64,000 bases of DNA from Brevibacillus migulae (GCF_004521915.1 NZ_SDKD01000017.1:59871-123870); one strand, 5' to 3'; positions 26,500 through 35,894 are shown, counted from the stretch's first letter. Notes: generated by a model not told the origin, from the letters alone. Made by a program: numbers and translations.

Positions 26500-28500
26500 G
26501 TGAAGATCAAAACAATTCGTGTCAAATTGATTCTATTTGTAACCATCCTTTTAGTTGCCTCCTTTTCCCTGACCTCGTTTGTCTTTTTTCAACAGATGGG
26601 ACAGGTCATAAAGGATGACATTGAAACCAGCACGGCAAATGAGCTTGATAGCACCTCTACTTATATTGCGACGTATTTGGATTCATTTGCGCGAGGAGTG
26701 GAAATGTGGTCCATTCATTCTGACGCGTACCTGATTGAAAAAGAGAAAGAGAAATGGTCGTATCTTAGCCAATCGTTCAGGAATTACAGAAAGGTGAATC
26801 CAGCCACTGAAGTGATGTATATTGGCACGGCTTCAGGAGCGATGTATCTGGAGCCGAAAACGGAGCTTCCGGCTGACTACGATCCTCGAAAGCGGGATTG
26901 GTACAAAAAAGCGGTCGATAATCCAGGAAAGATTATCTGGTCGGATCCTTACACAAGTGCAGATCAAAACAAGTTCGTAATTACAGTGGCGACTACGGTA
27001 ATGGATCCTACGAGTAACAGCTTGGTAGGGGTGATTGCTGCAGATATTACTTTAGGCAAAATCTCAGATGAACTGAGCAAAAGAAAAATCGATTATGGGG
27101 GCAATATCCTGTTGCTTGATCCAAACGGAGTGGCCATGGTTCATCCGACTATGCAGCAAAAAAATGTGAAGGAAGAGCTTCCTTACATGAAGCAGATTTA
27201 TGACAGTCCGGATAAACAGGGCTCAATCGATTTCGTCGAGGATGGACTCGACAAGGTTCTCATTTATAAAAAAATTGACGGTTTCAACTGGGTCATTGGT
27301 TATACGTTTACGAAAGATACGCTCTTCCAAAAAATTAACGACATGCGCAATATGATTGGCATTGTGTTTGTACTCACGATCGGAGTAGCCTTATTGCTCA
27401 CCTATTTTGGTGCGAATCGGATCAGCAAACCCATCGTGACGTTAGCCACCCTGATGGAACGGGTATCCAAGGGAGATTTGACGGTTCAGGCAGAGGCGAA
27501 TGGACACGATGAAATTGCCCGGCTTTCTCTGTACTTCAACCAGATGATGGGGGAAATGAGAAGTCTGATTGAGCGGATCGTACTGGCAGCTTCCGATGTA
27601 TCTTCTTATTCTGCACAGCTTACCCGATCGGCCCAGCAGACTACGAATGTATCTGAAGAGGTTGCGCGCACGATCGAACAGGTTGCTGAAGGAACGGTTT
27701 CCCAAGCGGTGCAAGCGGAAAAAGGAAATGAAATGATGAACGAGCTGGCTGACACGATAGTGAATCTGGTCGCTGCCAGCGATCAGATGGCCGAGATGGG
27801 ACATACTGCTGCAAAAGCGAATCAGCAAGGACTGACCCAAGTGAGCCATTTGCAGCAGCGGGCGAATGAAAATAAAGAAGTCATGGAAACAATCGAATCG
27901 GTGATCCATTCGCTTAATGAACGGGCCAAAGAAATCGATGTGATTATCAATGTGATTACGGATATTTCCAACCAGACAAGCTTACTGTCGCTAAATGCCG
28001 CGATCGAAGCAGCAAGAGCTGGGGAACATGGAAAAGGATTTGCGGTAGTGGCAAGTGAAGTGCAAAAGCTCGCCCAGCAAACGAGTTTGGCAGCGGACGA
28101 TATTCGCAAGCGAATCGAAACGATCCAGGCTGAGGCAGGACGTGCGGCCAATGAAATGTCTACAAAAGGACGTACAGTTACCCAACAGCAGTACGAGTCG
28201 GTCGCAGATGCCGAGAAAGCATTCCGGGAAATCGCAGCATCGATCGATCACATCGTATCGCAGATGCACACAATTTCGACAGAAACAATCGAGATGACCC
28301 GCTCAAAAGATGCGGCGGTACTGGCTATCCAAGAAATATCTGCGGTGTCTGAGCAAGCCGCTGCTGCAGCCGAAGAAGTGACGGCTTCCACCCAGGAGCA
28401 AATCGCCGCCTTAAAAGGAGTGCAGGAGGCTGCAGAACAGCTTACCGTACTTTCAGATAAGCTGTATACGGCAACCACTCAATTTCGTTTGCATGAGTAA
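26500..28500 (+). CDS. methyl-accepting chemotaxis protein with dCache sensor
   Basis: This membrane chemoreceptor has 666 residues: TM1 (about 8-31), an extracellular double-Cache domain (about 35-280), TM2 (about 284-303), HAMP (about 304-358), methylation helices, and the signalling tip ISNQTSLLSLNAAIEAARAGEHGKGFAVVASEV. In the sensor, Y127, R132, W134, Y135, Y151 and D182 occur with the spacing I know from the amino-acid-binding dCache_1 motif, so an amino acid ligand is a fair guess. The gene is flanked by terminators on both sides. It breaks the usual mlpA-ymxH order, so it is probably an insertion at this locus. The start GTG follows GGGGAAAGAG. Confidence 0.93.
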   Translation: MKIKTIRVKLILFVTILLVASFSLTSFVFFQQMGQVIKDDIETSTANELDSTSTYIATYLDSFARGVEMWSIHSDAYLIEKEKEKWSYLSQSFRNYRKVNPATEVMYIGTASGAMYLEPKTELPADYDPRKRDWYKKAVDNPGKIIWSDPYTSADQNKFVITVATTVMDPTSNSLVGVIAADITLGKISDELSKRKIDYGGNILLLDPNGVAMVHPTMQQKNVKEELPYMKQIYDSPDKQGSIDFVEDGLDKVLIYKKIDGFNWVIGYTFTKDTLFQKINDMRNMIGIVFVLTIGVALLLTYFGANRISKPIVTLATLMERVSKGDLTVQAEANGHDEIARLSLYFNQMMGEMRSLIERIVLAASDVSSYSAQLTRSAQQTTNVSEEVARTIEQVAEGTVSQAVQAEKGNEMMNELADTIVNLVAASDQMAEMGHTAAKANQQGLTQVSHLQQRANENKEVMETIESVIHSLNERAKEIDVIINVITDISNQTSLLSLNAAIEAARAGEHGKGFAVVASEVQKLAQQTSLAADDIRKRIETIQAEAGRAANEMSTKGRTVTQQQYESVADAEKAFREIAASIDHIVSQMHTISTETIEMTRSKDAAVLAIQEISAVSEQAAAAAEEVTASTQEQIAALKGVQEAAEQLTVLSDKLYTATTQFRLHE

Positions 28501-28518
28501 CACCACGTTACGTACGGC

Positions 28519-28548
28519 AAAAATCCGGCATAGGCCGGATTTTTTTGC
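28519..28548 (+). terminator. intrinsic terminator after the chemoreceptor gene
   Basis: AAAAATCCGGC pairs with GCCGGATTTTTTT across a short ATAG loop. Confidence 0.9.
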
Positions 28549-28598
28549 GTATAAGATAGCAAACCGGACATGATGTTTTGCAGAAGGGGGATGGCAAT

Positions 28599-28859
28599 AT
28601 GCGATTAAGCGAATTTAGCGGAAAAGAAATTATTGGATTAGATACAGGCGAAAAAATGGGGGTGATCGGTCACTCCGATTTGGAAATCAATACATCTACT
28701 GGGGAGATTACCGCCATTATCTTACCAGGTACCACCTTTTTCGGCTTCGGAAAACGAAAAGATGATGTCGTGATTCCATGGAACGCCATCGTCAAAATTG
28801 GGCCGGATATGATCATTGTAGGCACCAGCAAGGATGGACAATACGTCTCAGGGAAATAG
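28599..28859 (+). CDS. ymxH: YlmC/YmxH family PRC-barrel protein
   Basis: This 86-residue PRC-barrel-like protein is of the sporulation-associated YlmC/YmxH family. RLSEFSGKEIIGLDTGEKMGVIG opens the barrel, and the C-terminal part KRKDDVVIPWNAIVKIGPDMIIV is the second half. The ATG at 28599 has an AGAAGGGGG site; the earlier in-frame TTG at 28578 would sit upstream of it. In B. subtilis ymxH lies just before the dipicolinate synthase genes, as here. Molecular function unknown. Confidence 0.88.
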   Translation: MRLSEFSGKEIIGLDTGEKMGVIGHSDLEINTSTGEITAIILPGTTFFGFGKRKDDVVIPWNAIVKIGPDMIIVGTSKDGQYVSGK

Positions 28860-28884
28860 GAGAACACTGTCACCTGACCATTCG

Positions 28885-28925
28885 GTTGCGAATAAGATGG
28901 GGTAGATCGCAACGTTTTTTCCCTC
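28885..28925 (+). terminator. intrinsic terminator between ymxH and dpaA
   Basis: GTTGCGA (28885-28891) pairs with TCGCAAC (28907-28913), followed by GTTTTTT. It isolates the dipicolinate genes, which in B. subtilis are switched on late in the mother cell. I could not find a convincing sigma-K site in the 85 bases that follow. Confidence 0.7.
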
Positions 28926-29011
28926 TCTTTTATTTCCGAGCCGTTCAATAGGAAAAAACCTTTTGCGTTTCACTACTTTTGCAGTAAAATGTGTGGAAAG
29001 GGGAACGCAGC

Positions 29012-29911
29012 ATGCTAACGGGTACACATGTTGCCTTCATTGGCGGTGATGCTCGCCAACTGGAAGTAATCAAGCGCTGCATACAGTTGGACGCTACAGT
29101 CACGCTCATTGGCTTTGACAACTTGGAGAGTATCTTCACGGGGGCAACGAAAAAACCATTATCATGCGACGTGTTAAAAGACGTTGATGCACTCGTTCTA
29201 CCCATCGTAGGCACCGATGATCAAGGCTTTGTCGAGAGCATCTTTTGTTCGAACCCTCTGCAGTTTGAAGAGGAACATGCCGCTGCCTTACCGCGGAAAT
29301 GCGTGGTTTATACGGGAATGGCCAAACCATACTTGAAAACCCTTCTAGCCCAGCACAAGCTGTCTTTGGTGGAGCTGCTGGATCGTGACGATGTAGCCAT
29401 CTACAACTCGATTCCGACTGTGGAAGGAGCATTGATGGTTGCCATTCAAAACACGGATATCACGATTCATGGTTCCCAGGTGATTGTGCTTGGATTGGGA
29501 CGGGTAGGTATGTCGTTGGCGCGCAGTCTGCATGCACTTGGAGCACGCGTTCGAGTGGGAGCCCAACGTCCGGAACACATAGCTCGCATCTATGAAATGG
29601 GGATTACTCCCTTTACGCTTGAAGAGTTGAAGCAGCAGGTAACCAATGCTGACATTATTTTCAACACGATTCCGCATCTTTTGTTAACAGCAGAAGTCAT
29701 TGCACAAATGCCCCAGTCTACACTAATTATTGATCTCGCCTCGAGACCAGGAGGAACGGATTTCCGCTTTGCGGAAAGAAGAGGCATCAAAGCCTTGCTT
29801 GCTCCTAGTCTCCCTGGAATTGTTGCCCCTAAAACAGCCGGACAGATTCTCGCTAATACACTGTCCCGTTTGATTGCGGAACAAATCAAGGACCGAGGTG
29901 AGACATCATGA
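29012..29911 (+). CDS. dpaA: dipicolinate synthase subunit A
   Basis: DpaA, with DpaB, oxidises dihydrodipicolinate to dipicolinic acid in the mother cell, the Ca-DPA of the spore core. The 299 residues have an N-terminal FIGGDARQLEVIKRC Rossmann-like segment and a second nucleotide-binding segment, QVIVLGLGRVGMSLARSLHALGA. The ATG at 29012 has a GAAAGGGGA site; the in-frame start at 28991 is upstream of it. It overlaps dpaB by four bases. It sits with asd, dapG and dapA, which make its precursor. Older name spoVFA. Confidence 0.96.
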   Translation: MLTGTHVAFIGGDARQLEVIKRCIQLDATVTLIGFDNLESIFTGATKKPLSCDVLKDVDALVLPIVGTDDQGFVESIFCSNPLQFEEEHAAALPRKCVVYTGMAKPYLKTLLAQHKLSLVELLDRDDVAIYNSIPTVEGALMVAIQNTDITIHGSQVIVLGLGRVGMSLARSLHALGARVRVGAQRPEHIARIYEMGITPFTLEELKQQVTNADIIFNTIPHLLLTAEVIAQMPQSTLIIDLASRPGGTDFRFAERRGIKALLAPSLPGIVAPKTAGQILANTLSRLIAEQIKDRGETS

Positions 29912-30504
29912 GTGACTTGAAAGGAAAAACCATTGGATGGGGATTGAGCGGCTCGCATTGTACCTTTGAAGAAACGATGCCGCAAATTCAACGGGTGGTG
30001 GACGCAGGAGCCCGAGTTATCCCTGTAGTGAGTCATACCGTCATGACGACAGATACACGCTTTGGGACGTCGGCCAACTGGCAGCAGCAGCTGAAAGACA
30101 TCACTGGTGAGAAGATCATTTCGACGATTCCCGAAGCAGAACCGCTTGGACCGTCCAAGCTGTTTGACGTGATGGTGATCGCACCTTGCACCGGGAATAC
30201 CACCAGCCGTCTGGCGAATGCCATTACCGATAGTGCGGTGTTGATGGCAGCAAAAGCGACGATGCGCAATTTACATCCGATTGTGATCGCGATTTCAACC
30301 AATGACGGACTCGGACTAAATTTTGCCAATGTAGCAAAACTGCTCAACACCAAAAATGTTTTCTTTGTGCCGTTCGGGCAAGATGCACCAGAGAAGAAAC
30401 CGAATTCACTGGTTGCTCGAATGGATTTGATCAAAGAAACTTGTGAAGCTGCTTTGGATGGCAAGCAATTGCAGCCATTGCTCATAGAAAGATTTTTGTA
30501 CTGA
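29908..30504 (+). CDS. dpaB: dipicolinate synthase subunit B (flavoprotein-like)
   Basis: DpaB is the flavoprotein-fold partner of DpaA (older name spoVFB). The 198 residues include the flavin-binding HFCP-family features GWGLSGSHCTFEET, IAPCTGNTTSRLANAITDSAVLMAAKA and a C-terminal VFFVPFGQDAPEKKPNS stretch. It starts inside the dpaA stop (ATGA). Its presence is strong evidence that the organism forms spores. Confidence 0.96.
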   Translation: MSDLKGKTIGWGLSGSHCTFEETMPQIQRVVDAGARVIPVVSHTVMTTDTRFGTSANWQQQLKDITGEKIISTIPEAEPLGPSKLFDVMVIAPCTGNTTSRLANAITDSAVLMAAKATMRNLHPIVIAISTNDGLGLNFANVAKLLNTKNVFFVPFGQDAPEKKPNSLVARMDLIKETCEAALDGKQLQPLLIERFLY

Positions 30505-30549
30505 AGTTTGATCACGCCAAAGAATATCCGGCTGTAACGAGGAGAAAGG

Positions 30550-31590
30550 ATGGAGAAACAGATGACGTACAATGTTGCCGTAGTTGGTGCGACCGGAGCT
30601 GTCGGCCAGCAAATCATTTCTTTGCTTGAGGAGCGTAATTTTCCGATTAAGGAGCTGAAGCTGCTTGCTTCAGCGCGCTCGGCAGGCAAGACGGTACCGT
30701 TCAAAGGAAAAGAGGTTGTAATTGAGGAAGCCAAGCCGGAGAGCTTTGAAGGTGTAGATTTTGCGCTGTTTAGCGCAGGCGGGGCCATCAGTAAAGTATT
30801 GGCGCCAGAAGCTGCCCGTCGCGGAGCAGTCGTCATCGACAACACCAGTGCATTCCGCATGGATCCGGAAGTTCCGCTTGTGGTACCAGAGGTAAACATG
30901 CACGCAGCTCATAAGCACAACGGGATCATTGCAAATCCAAACTGCTCCACCATTCAAATGGTTGCCGCGTTAAAGCCTTTATACGACCGTTATGGAATCG
31001 ATCGGATCATCGTTTCCACTTATCAAGCAGTATCAGGAGCGGGCGCTTCCGCGATCAATGAGCTTCTCACCCAATCCCGTGAAGTGCTGGACGGAAAAGA
31101 AGCAACCGCAAATATTCTTCCTGTATCCAAGCTGCCTGTTCACCACCAAATTGCTTTTAATGCGATTCCGCAAATCGATGTATTTACGGAAAATGGCTTT
31201 ACTTACGAAGAGATGAAAATGGTGAATGAGACCAAGAAAATCATGGAAGATGATAACATTCTCGTCTCTGCGACTTGCGTACGCATTCCGGTTGTATATG
31301 GACACAGTGAGGCTGTCTATGTAGAACTGAAAGAGGATTACGATTTGGCAGAGGTCAAAGCATTGCTGGCAGAAGCCCCAGGTGTAGTCCTCCAAGATGA
31401 TCCGGAGGCCCAAGTATATCCGTTGGCTACTGATGCGACAGGGAAGCTGGATGTATTTGTCGGGCGTGTAAGACGAGACCTGCATCATCCGCGTGGCCTG
31501 CATCTGTGGATTGTTTCTGACAACCTCTTGAAAGGTGCTGCTTGGAACACGGTGCAAATTGCCGAGGAATTGGTAAAAGCTAATAAGTAG
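30550..31590 (+). CDS. asd: aspartate-semialdehyde dehydrogenase
   Basis: Asd reduces aspartyl phosphate to aspartate semialdehyde for lysine, DAP, threonine and methionine synthesis. VVGATGAVGQQIISLL binds NADPH, and ANPNCSTIQMVAALKPL contains the catalytic cysteine. The 346 residues are normal. GAGGAG lies five bases before the ATG at 30550; an ATG at 30562 is an alternative. It follows dpaAB and precedes dapG and dapA, a conserved sporulation/DAP cluster. Confidence 0.96.
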   Translation: MEKQMTYNVAVVGATGAVGQQIISLLEERNFPIKELKLLASARSAGKTVPFKGKEVVIEEAKPESFEGVDFALFSAGGAISKVLAPEAARRGAVVIDNTSAFRMDPEVPLVVPEVNMHAAHKHNGIIANPNCSTIQMVAALKPLYDRYGIDRIIVSTYQAVSGAGASAINELLTQSREVLDGKEATANILPVSKLPVHHQIAFNAIPQIDVFTENGFTYEEMKMVNETKKIMEDDNILVSATCVRIPVVYGHSEAVYVELKEDYDLAEVKALLAEAPGVVLQDDPEAQVYPLATDATGKLDVFVGRVRRDLHHPRGLHLWIVSDNLLKGAAWNTVQIAEELVKANK

Positions 31591-31602
31591 GAGAGAGGAC
31601 AG

Positions 31603-32829
31603 TTGAGAATTCTCGTCCAAAAATTTGGTGGTTCCTCCCTGACAACGGCAGATTGTCGGGAGAGGGCCATCGCACATGTTGAACGGGCGCTTGCAGAAGG
31701 CTATGCGCTCGTTGTCGTTGTGTCTGCCATGGGTCGCAAGGGGGATCCCTATGCGACAGATACGTTGCTTCAGTTGATACGGGAGAACGGGAATCATTTG
31801 CCAACTAGAGAAACAGACTTGTTACTGCATACGGGAGAAATTATTTCTGCTTCGGTTATGTGCAGCCTATTGAATGACCGTGGCATTCAAACCACGGTGC
31901 TGACGGGCGGTCAGGCGAATATCATCACCTCTGACGATTTTTCCAATGCGCAGATCCTATCGATCGATCCGAAACGAATCAAGAAAGAGCTTGAAGCGGG
32001 TCGAGTCGTGATAGTGCCAGGTTTTCAGGGGAGAACGGCGGATTGGGAAGTCACTACGCTGGGGCGAGGTGGTAGCGATACGACAGCCACAGCATTGGGT
32101 GTAGCGCTTCAGGCAGAAATGGTGGATATTTTCACGGATGTCAATGGGATTATGACGGCAGATCCGCGAATCGTAGAAGAAGCTCAGCCACTGGATGCAG
32201 TCACCTACACGGAAATTTGCAATATGGCTCATCTAGGAGCAAAAGTGATTCATCCGCGTGCTGTGGAAATCGCGATGCAGACTCATGTGCCCATTCGGGT
32301 TCGTTCTACATTTACCGATGACCCGGGTACATTAGTCACAACCATGCATGAGATTGGTCGTATCAGCGGGCCGGTTCGAGACCGCACCGTGATGGGGATC
32401 GCCCATGTTCCGAATATCACCCAGATCAAAGTGTTCGCCAAGGAAGGGCAGTATGATACGCAGCTGCAAGTATTTAAGGCGATGGCAAAGCACAATATTT
32501 CGGTAGACTTTATTAACGTAAATCCGCTTGGTGTAGCCTATACGGTACATGATCAGATGGCAGAGAAAGCTGCTGGCATTTTGCGAGAACTCGGGTATGA
32601 GCCGCAAATGATGCCTCACTGCGCAAAAGTATCCGTCGTTGGAGCAGGGATGGCTGGAGTGCCTGGTGTGATGGCCCACATCGTGGAAGCCTTGACGAAC
32701 CAGGATATTCAGATCCTGCAATCGGCAGACTCCCATACCACGATATGGGTATTGGTGCATGAGGAAGATATGGTGAAAGCCGTGCGTGCCTTGCATCGCC
32801 AGTTTCAGCTTCATTTGGATCGTTCGTAA
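31603..32829 (+). CDS. dapG: aspartokinase I (DapG type)
   Basis: DapG phosphorylates aspartate, the first step to DAP and lysine; the B. subtilis enzyme is inhibited by meso-DAP. The kinase domain starts LVQKFGGSSLTTADCRERA and holds TTLGRGGSDTTATAL. Two ACT regulatory domains fill the C-terminal 150 residues (TQIKVFAKEGQYDTQLQVFKAM; AKVSVVGAGMAGVPGVMA). The start is TTG with AGGAGAGAGGA. The length is 408 residues. No lysine riboswitch is seen upstream. Confidence 0.95.
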   Translation: MRILVQKFGGSSLTTADCRERAIAHVERALAEGYALVVVVSAMGRKGDPYATDTLLQLIRENGNHLPTRETDLLLHTGEIISASVMCSLLNDRGIQTTVLTGGQANIITSDDFSNAQILSIDPKRIKKELEAGRVVIVPGFQGRTADWEVTTLGRGGSDTTATALGVALQAEMVDIFTDVNGIMTADPRIVEEAQPLDAVTYTEICNMAHLGAKVIHPRAVEIAMQTHVPIRVRSTFTDDPGTLVTTMHEIGRISGPVRDRTVMGIAHVPNITQIKVFAKEGQYDTQLQVFKAMAKHNISVDFINVNPLGVAYTVHDQMAEKAAGILRELGYEPQMMPHCAKVSVVGAGMAGVPGVMAHIVEALTNQDIQILQSADSHTTIWVLVHEEDMVKAVRALHRQFQLHLDRS

Positions 32830-32878
32830 ACAGCGTTCGCATCAGGTGTGGGAGACAAGAAGAAAGGATTGATTGTTT

Positions 32879-33742
32879 GTGGCGCACTTTGGTCGCTTAG
32901 TTACCGCCATGGTCACACCATTTGATGACCAACTTCAGATTGATTACAACAAAACAGAGCGTTTAATTGACCATCTTCTCGCAACGGGAACAGAAACGCT
33001 GGTGGTAAGCGGGACAACCGGCGAATCACCAACTCTCTCTTCCACCGAGAAGCTGCAATTATTCCGCCATGTGGTGGCCTACAGTAAAGGTAGATGCAAG
33101 GTGGTAGCGGGTACAGGCAGCAACAATACAGCGTCTTCCATTGAATTTACTCAGGCTGCTGCGGAAACCGGCGTCGACGCGGTCATGCTGGTAACCCCTT
33201 ACTACAGCCGACCTTCGCAGGAAGGCCTCTACCAACATTTCAAGGCGGTGGCGGAGTCGACCAAGCTGCCCGTGATGCTGTACAATGTGCCAGGGCGGAC
33301 GGCGGTCAATATGACAGCAGAGACCACTTTGCGATTGGCGCAGCTGCCGAATGTCGTCTGTGTGAAGGAAGCATCGGGGAACCTTTCTCAGATGGCTCAA
33401 ATTATCGAACACGCTCCAGCGGGATTCGAGCTGTACAGCGGGGACGATAGTCTGACGTTGCCGACCCTGTCTATCGGTGGCGTGGGGATCGTCAGTGTAG
33501 CCAGCCATGTGGCAGGAAAAGAGATGCAGGAAATGATGGAAGCATTTTTCGGGGGAAATCTCGCAAAAGCTGCTTCCCTACATCGCAAGCTTCTGCCGAT
33601 ATTCGAAGGGTTGTTTGCCTATCCAAGCCCAGGTCCGACAAAGGCAGCTTTGGAAAAGCTCGGGATAGAAGTTGGCGGTGTGCGTTTGCCGCTGGTTGAA
33701 TTAAATGAAGAAGAGCGGGCGTTTGTTCACTCTTTGCTTTAA
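32879..33742 (+). CDS. dapA: 4-hydroxy-tetrahydrodipicolinate synthase
   Basis: DapA condenses pyruvate with aspartate semialdehyde, giving the precursor of DAP, lysine and dipicolinate. The TIM-barrel starts FGRLVTAMVTPFD. VSGTTGESPTLSSTEK and VMLYNVPGRTAVNM are signatures (the tyrosine is catalytic), and the Schiff-base lysine is in VVCVKEASGN. The GTG at 32879 gives 287 residues; a TTG at 32873 is also possible with the AAAGGA site at 32863-32868. A strong terminator follows, ending the dpa-dap unit. Confidence 0.96.
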   Translation: MAHFGRLVTAMVTPFDDQLQIDYNKTERLIDHLLATGTETLVVSGTTGESPTLSSTEKLQLFRHVVAYSKGRCKVVAGTGSNNTASSIEFTQAAAETGVDAVMLVTPYYSRPSQEGLYQHFKAVAESTKLPVMLYNVPGRTAVNMTAETTLRLAQLPNVVCVKEASGNLSQMAQIIEHAPAGFELYSGDDSLTLPTLSIGGVGIVSVASHVAGKEMQEMMEAFFGGNLAKAASLHRKLLPIFEGLFAYPSPGPTKAALEKLGIEVGGVRLPLVELNEEERAFVHSLL

Positions 33743-33754
33743 GAAACAGGAAGT

Positions 33755-33811
33755 AAGCCTTTATTTGGTTCTCCCTAGGGAGATGCCAGATAAAGGCTTT
33801 CTTTATTTTAT
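33755..33811 (+). terminator. intrinsic terminator after dapA
   Basis: AGCCTTTAT pairs with ATAAAGGCT, with an inner CTCCCTAGGGAG self-complementary apex, followed by TTCTTTATTTTA. Confidence 0.85.
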
Positions 33812-33848
33812 GGGAGAGGCATATGGAATAGACCTTGGGTTTTGTTAC

Positions 33849-33878
33849 TTGTGTTTGCCTTTTTCTTTCGGGTATAAT
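33849..33878 (+). promoter_or_regulatory. possible sigma-A promoter of the RNase J gene
   Basis: TTGTGT (33849-33854), 18 bases, TATAAT (33873-33878). The -10 is perfect and the -35 is weak. Confidence 0.5.
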
Positions 33879-33939
33879 AAAGCTAAGTGATTTGGGGCGG
33901 TTGAAAGAGTGTACACAACTAAATATAGGAGGTTCAACA

Positions 33940-35616
33940 TTGTCTAAGTCTCAACAACGTGTTCTCATTTTCGCACTGGGCGGAGTCGGCGAAATTGGGA
34001 AGAATATGTACGTAATCCAGTCCGATGACGATATTGTCGTCGTTGATGCTGGACTCAAATTTCCGGAAGAGGAAATGCTTGGAATCGACATGGTCATTCC
34101 AGACATTACTTATCTGGAAGAGAATCGCGATAAAGTGCGCGGCATTATTATCACACATGGACATGAGGATCACATCGGTGGTTTAAGCTATGTCCTGAAA
34201 CATCTCAACGTACCCGTATACGCAACCAAACTCACCCTAGGATTAATTGAAGCAAAGTTAAAAGAAGCGGGTATACTAAACGAAACGAAACGTCATCTCA
34301 TTACCAATCGTTCGGAAATCCAGCTTGGGTCAATAAAAGCAAGCTTTTTCCATGTGAATCACAGTATTCCAGACAGTGTGGGGATTTGTTTCGAAACTCC
34401 GGAGGGATACATTGTTCACACTGGTGACTTTAAGTTTGACCAAACACCGGTAAGTGGTCAAGCAGCAGATATTGCCAAGATGGCTGAAATTGGTGAACGT
34501 GGAGTGCTTTGTCTCCTCTCAGATAGTACGAATGCGGAGCGTCCAGGCTTTACTGGATCAGAACGTTCCGTGGGAGAAGCGATTAAAGAGGCATTTCGCA
34601 AAGCAGATGGCCGAATTATCGTATCAACATTTGCTTCTAATATTCACCGCATTCAGCAGGTGTTAGATGCAGCGGTTCTGAACAACCGGAAAGTAGCGAT
34701 AGCAGGGCGGAGCATGGTCAATGTGATCAATATCAGTCTTGAGTTAGGCTATTTGCATGCACCTGAAGGATTGTTTGTGGAAGCAGATGAGATTAACAAG
34801 CTCCCAGCAGAGCAGGTGGTTGTTATCTCTACCGGAAGCCAGGGAGAGCCGATGTCCGCTCTTACCCGTATGGCCCGATCCGCCCATCGGAAATTCGAAA
34901 TCCTTCCGGGAGATACGGTGATCATTGCCGCAACACCTATCCCAGGCAATGAAAAATATGTAGCACGTACGATAGACCAGCTTTATCGTGCGGGCGCAGA
35001 AGTGATTTATGGTGGACATGGCCCTAATGGCACCGTTCACGTATCAGGACATGGAAGCCAGGAAGAGCTCCGCCTCATGCTCAACCTGATCCGTCCGAAA
35101 TATTTCATACCGATCCACGGTGAGTATCGCATGCTGAGGATGCACGCCATCCTGGCAGAGCAAGTTGGCGTCCCCCCAGAGAATATCTTCCTGCTCGATA
35201 ATGGAGATACGGTTGAGATTTCTGGTGGAAAGGCACGCTTTGGCCCAAAAGTCCCTTCCGGCAATGTATTGATTGACGGATTGGGCGTAGGGGATGTAGG
35301 CAATATCGTTCTACGCGACCGCAAATTATTATCACAAGACGGCATACTGGTAGTTGTCGTTACACTCAGCAAACAAAATGGTACGATTCTGTCTGGTCCA
35401 GATATTATCTCACGTGGATTTGTCTATGTTCGCGAGTCAGAGACCCTACTGGAAGAAGCAAATCGTATTGTCACCCAAACACTTGAGAAATGCATGGAAG
35501 AAAACGTAAATGAATGGTCTTCATTGAAGAACAATGTGAAAGACGCGCTTGGTCGTTTTCTGTACGATCAAACAAAACGTCGTCCGATGATCTTGCCGAT
35601 TATCATGGAAGTGTAA
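33940..35616 (+). CDS. rnjB: ribonuclease J family protein
   Basis: RNase J is a beta-CASP metallo-beta-lactamase with 5'-3' exonuclease and endonuclease activity in mRNA decay and rRNA maturation. ITHGHEDHIGG is the metal motif. IVHTGDFKFD and LLSDSTNAERPG carry further ligands, and IPIHGEYRMLRMHA belongs to the beta-CASP part. The TTG at 33940 with AGGAGG fits the family N-terminus and gives 558 residues; earlier starts overlap the promoter. The place after dapA is that of rnjB in B. subtilis. The intact metal motif would also fit RNase J1, so the paralogue name rests on synteny. Confidence 0.9.
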   Translation: MSKSQQRVLIFALGGVGEIGKNMYVIQSDDDIVVVDAGLKFPEEEMLGIDMVIPDITYLEENRDKVRGIIITHGHEDHIGGLSYVLKHLNVPVYATKLTLGLIEAKLKEAGILNETKRHLITNRSEIQLGSIKASFFHVNHSIPDSVGICFETPEGYIVHTGDFKFDQTPVSGQAADIAKMAEIGERGVLCLLSDSTNAERPGFTGSERSVGEAIKEAFRKADGRIIVSTFASNIHRIQQVLDAAVLNNRKVAIAGRSMVNVINISLELGYLHAPEGLFVEADEINKLPAEQVVVISTGSQGEPMSALTRMARSAHRKFEILPGDTVIIAATPIPGNEKYVARTIDQLYRAGAEVIYGGHGPNGTVHVSGHGSQEELRLMLNLIRPKYFIPIHGEYRMLRMHAILAEQVGVPPENIFLLDNGDTVEISGGKARFGPKVPSGNVLIDGLGVGDVGNIVLRDRKLLSQDGILVVVVTLSKQNGTILSGPDIISRGFVYVRESETLLEEANRIVTQTLEKCMEENVNEWSSLKNNVKDALGRFLYDQTKRRPMILPIIMEV

Positions 35617-35631
35617 TTGGATTGCGGAAAA

Positions 35632-35684
35632 CAGGAGCCAAACCCCTTTGATCTATCTTATTGGGGGGTAAGGCTCCTTTTCGA
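35632..35684 (+). terminator. intrinsic terminator after the RNase J gene
   Basis: AGGAGCC pairs with GGCTCCT, with an inner CCCC/GGGG pairing, followed by TTTTCG. Confidence 0.8.
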
Positions 35685-35773
35685 TTTCAATATTCATTTG
35701 AACACCGCTTTTACTGGACGAAAGACATTCACAGTTGTTGTGAACGATCATGAAACAGCAGAAAATGATGTTG

Positions 35774-35806
35774 ATAAAAAAAGTCCCATAACCAATGGTT
35801 ATGGGA
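35774..35806 (-). terminator. minus-strand terminator-like hairpin, distal
   Basis: CCCATAACCA pairs perfectly with TGGTTATGGG around one base (a long self-complementary arm). On the minus strand it is followed by ACTTTTTTT. It lies beyond a first minus-strand terminator, so which transcript it ends is not clear. Confidence 0.6.
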
Positions 35807-35894
35807 AGTGGGTTTAGGGGTAGTGCTTGAACTGATTCTTCTATTATAGGCGGGATTATAGAGCGAAACATTAGGATCTATCAGGGTTTTCGGC

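Noticed and set aside
31591..31602. Lysine riboswitch for dapG or asd
   Set aside because: The gaps are 12 and 45 bases, far too short for the lysine aptamer.
35617..35817. 66-codon plus-strand frame after the RNase J gene
   Set aside because: Begins right after the stop of the RNase J gene, crosses its terminator, and shows no ribosome site or recognisable sequence.
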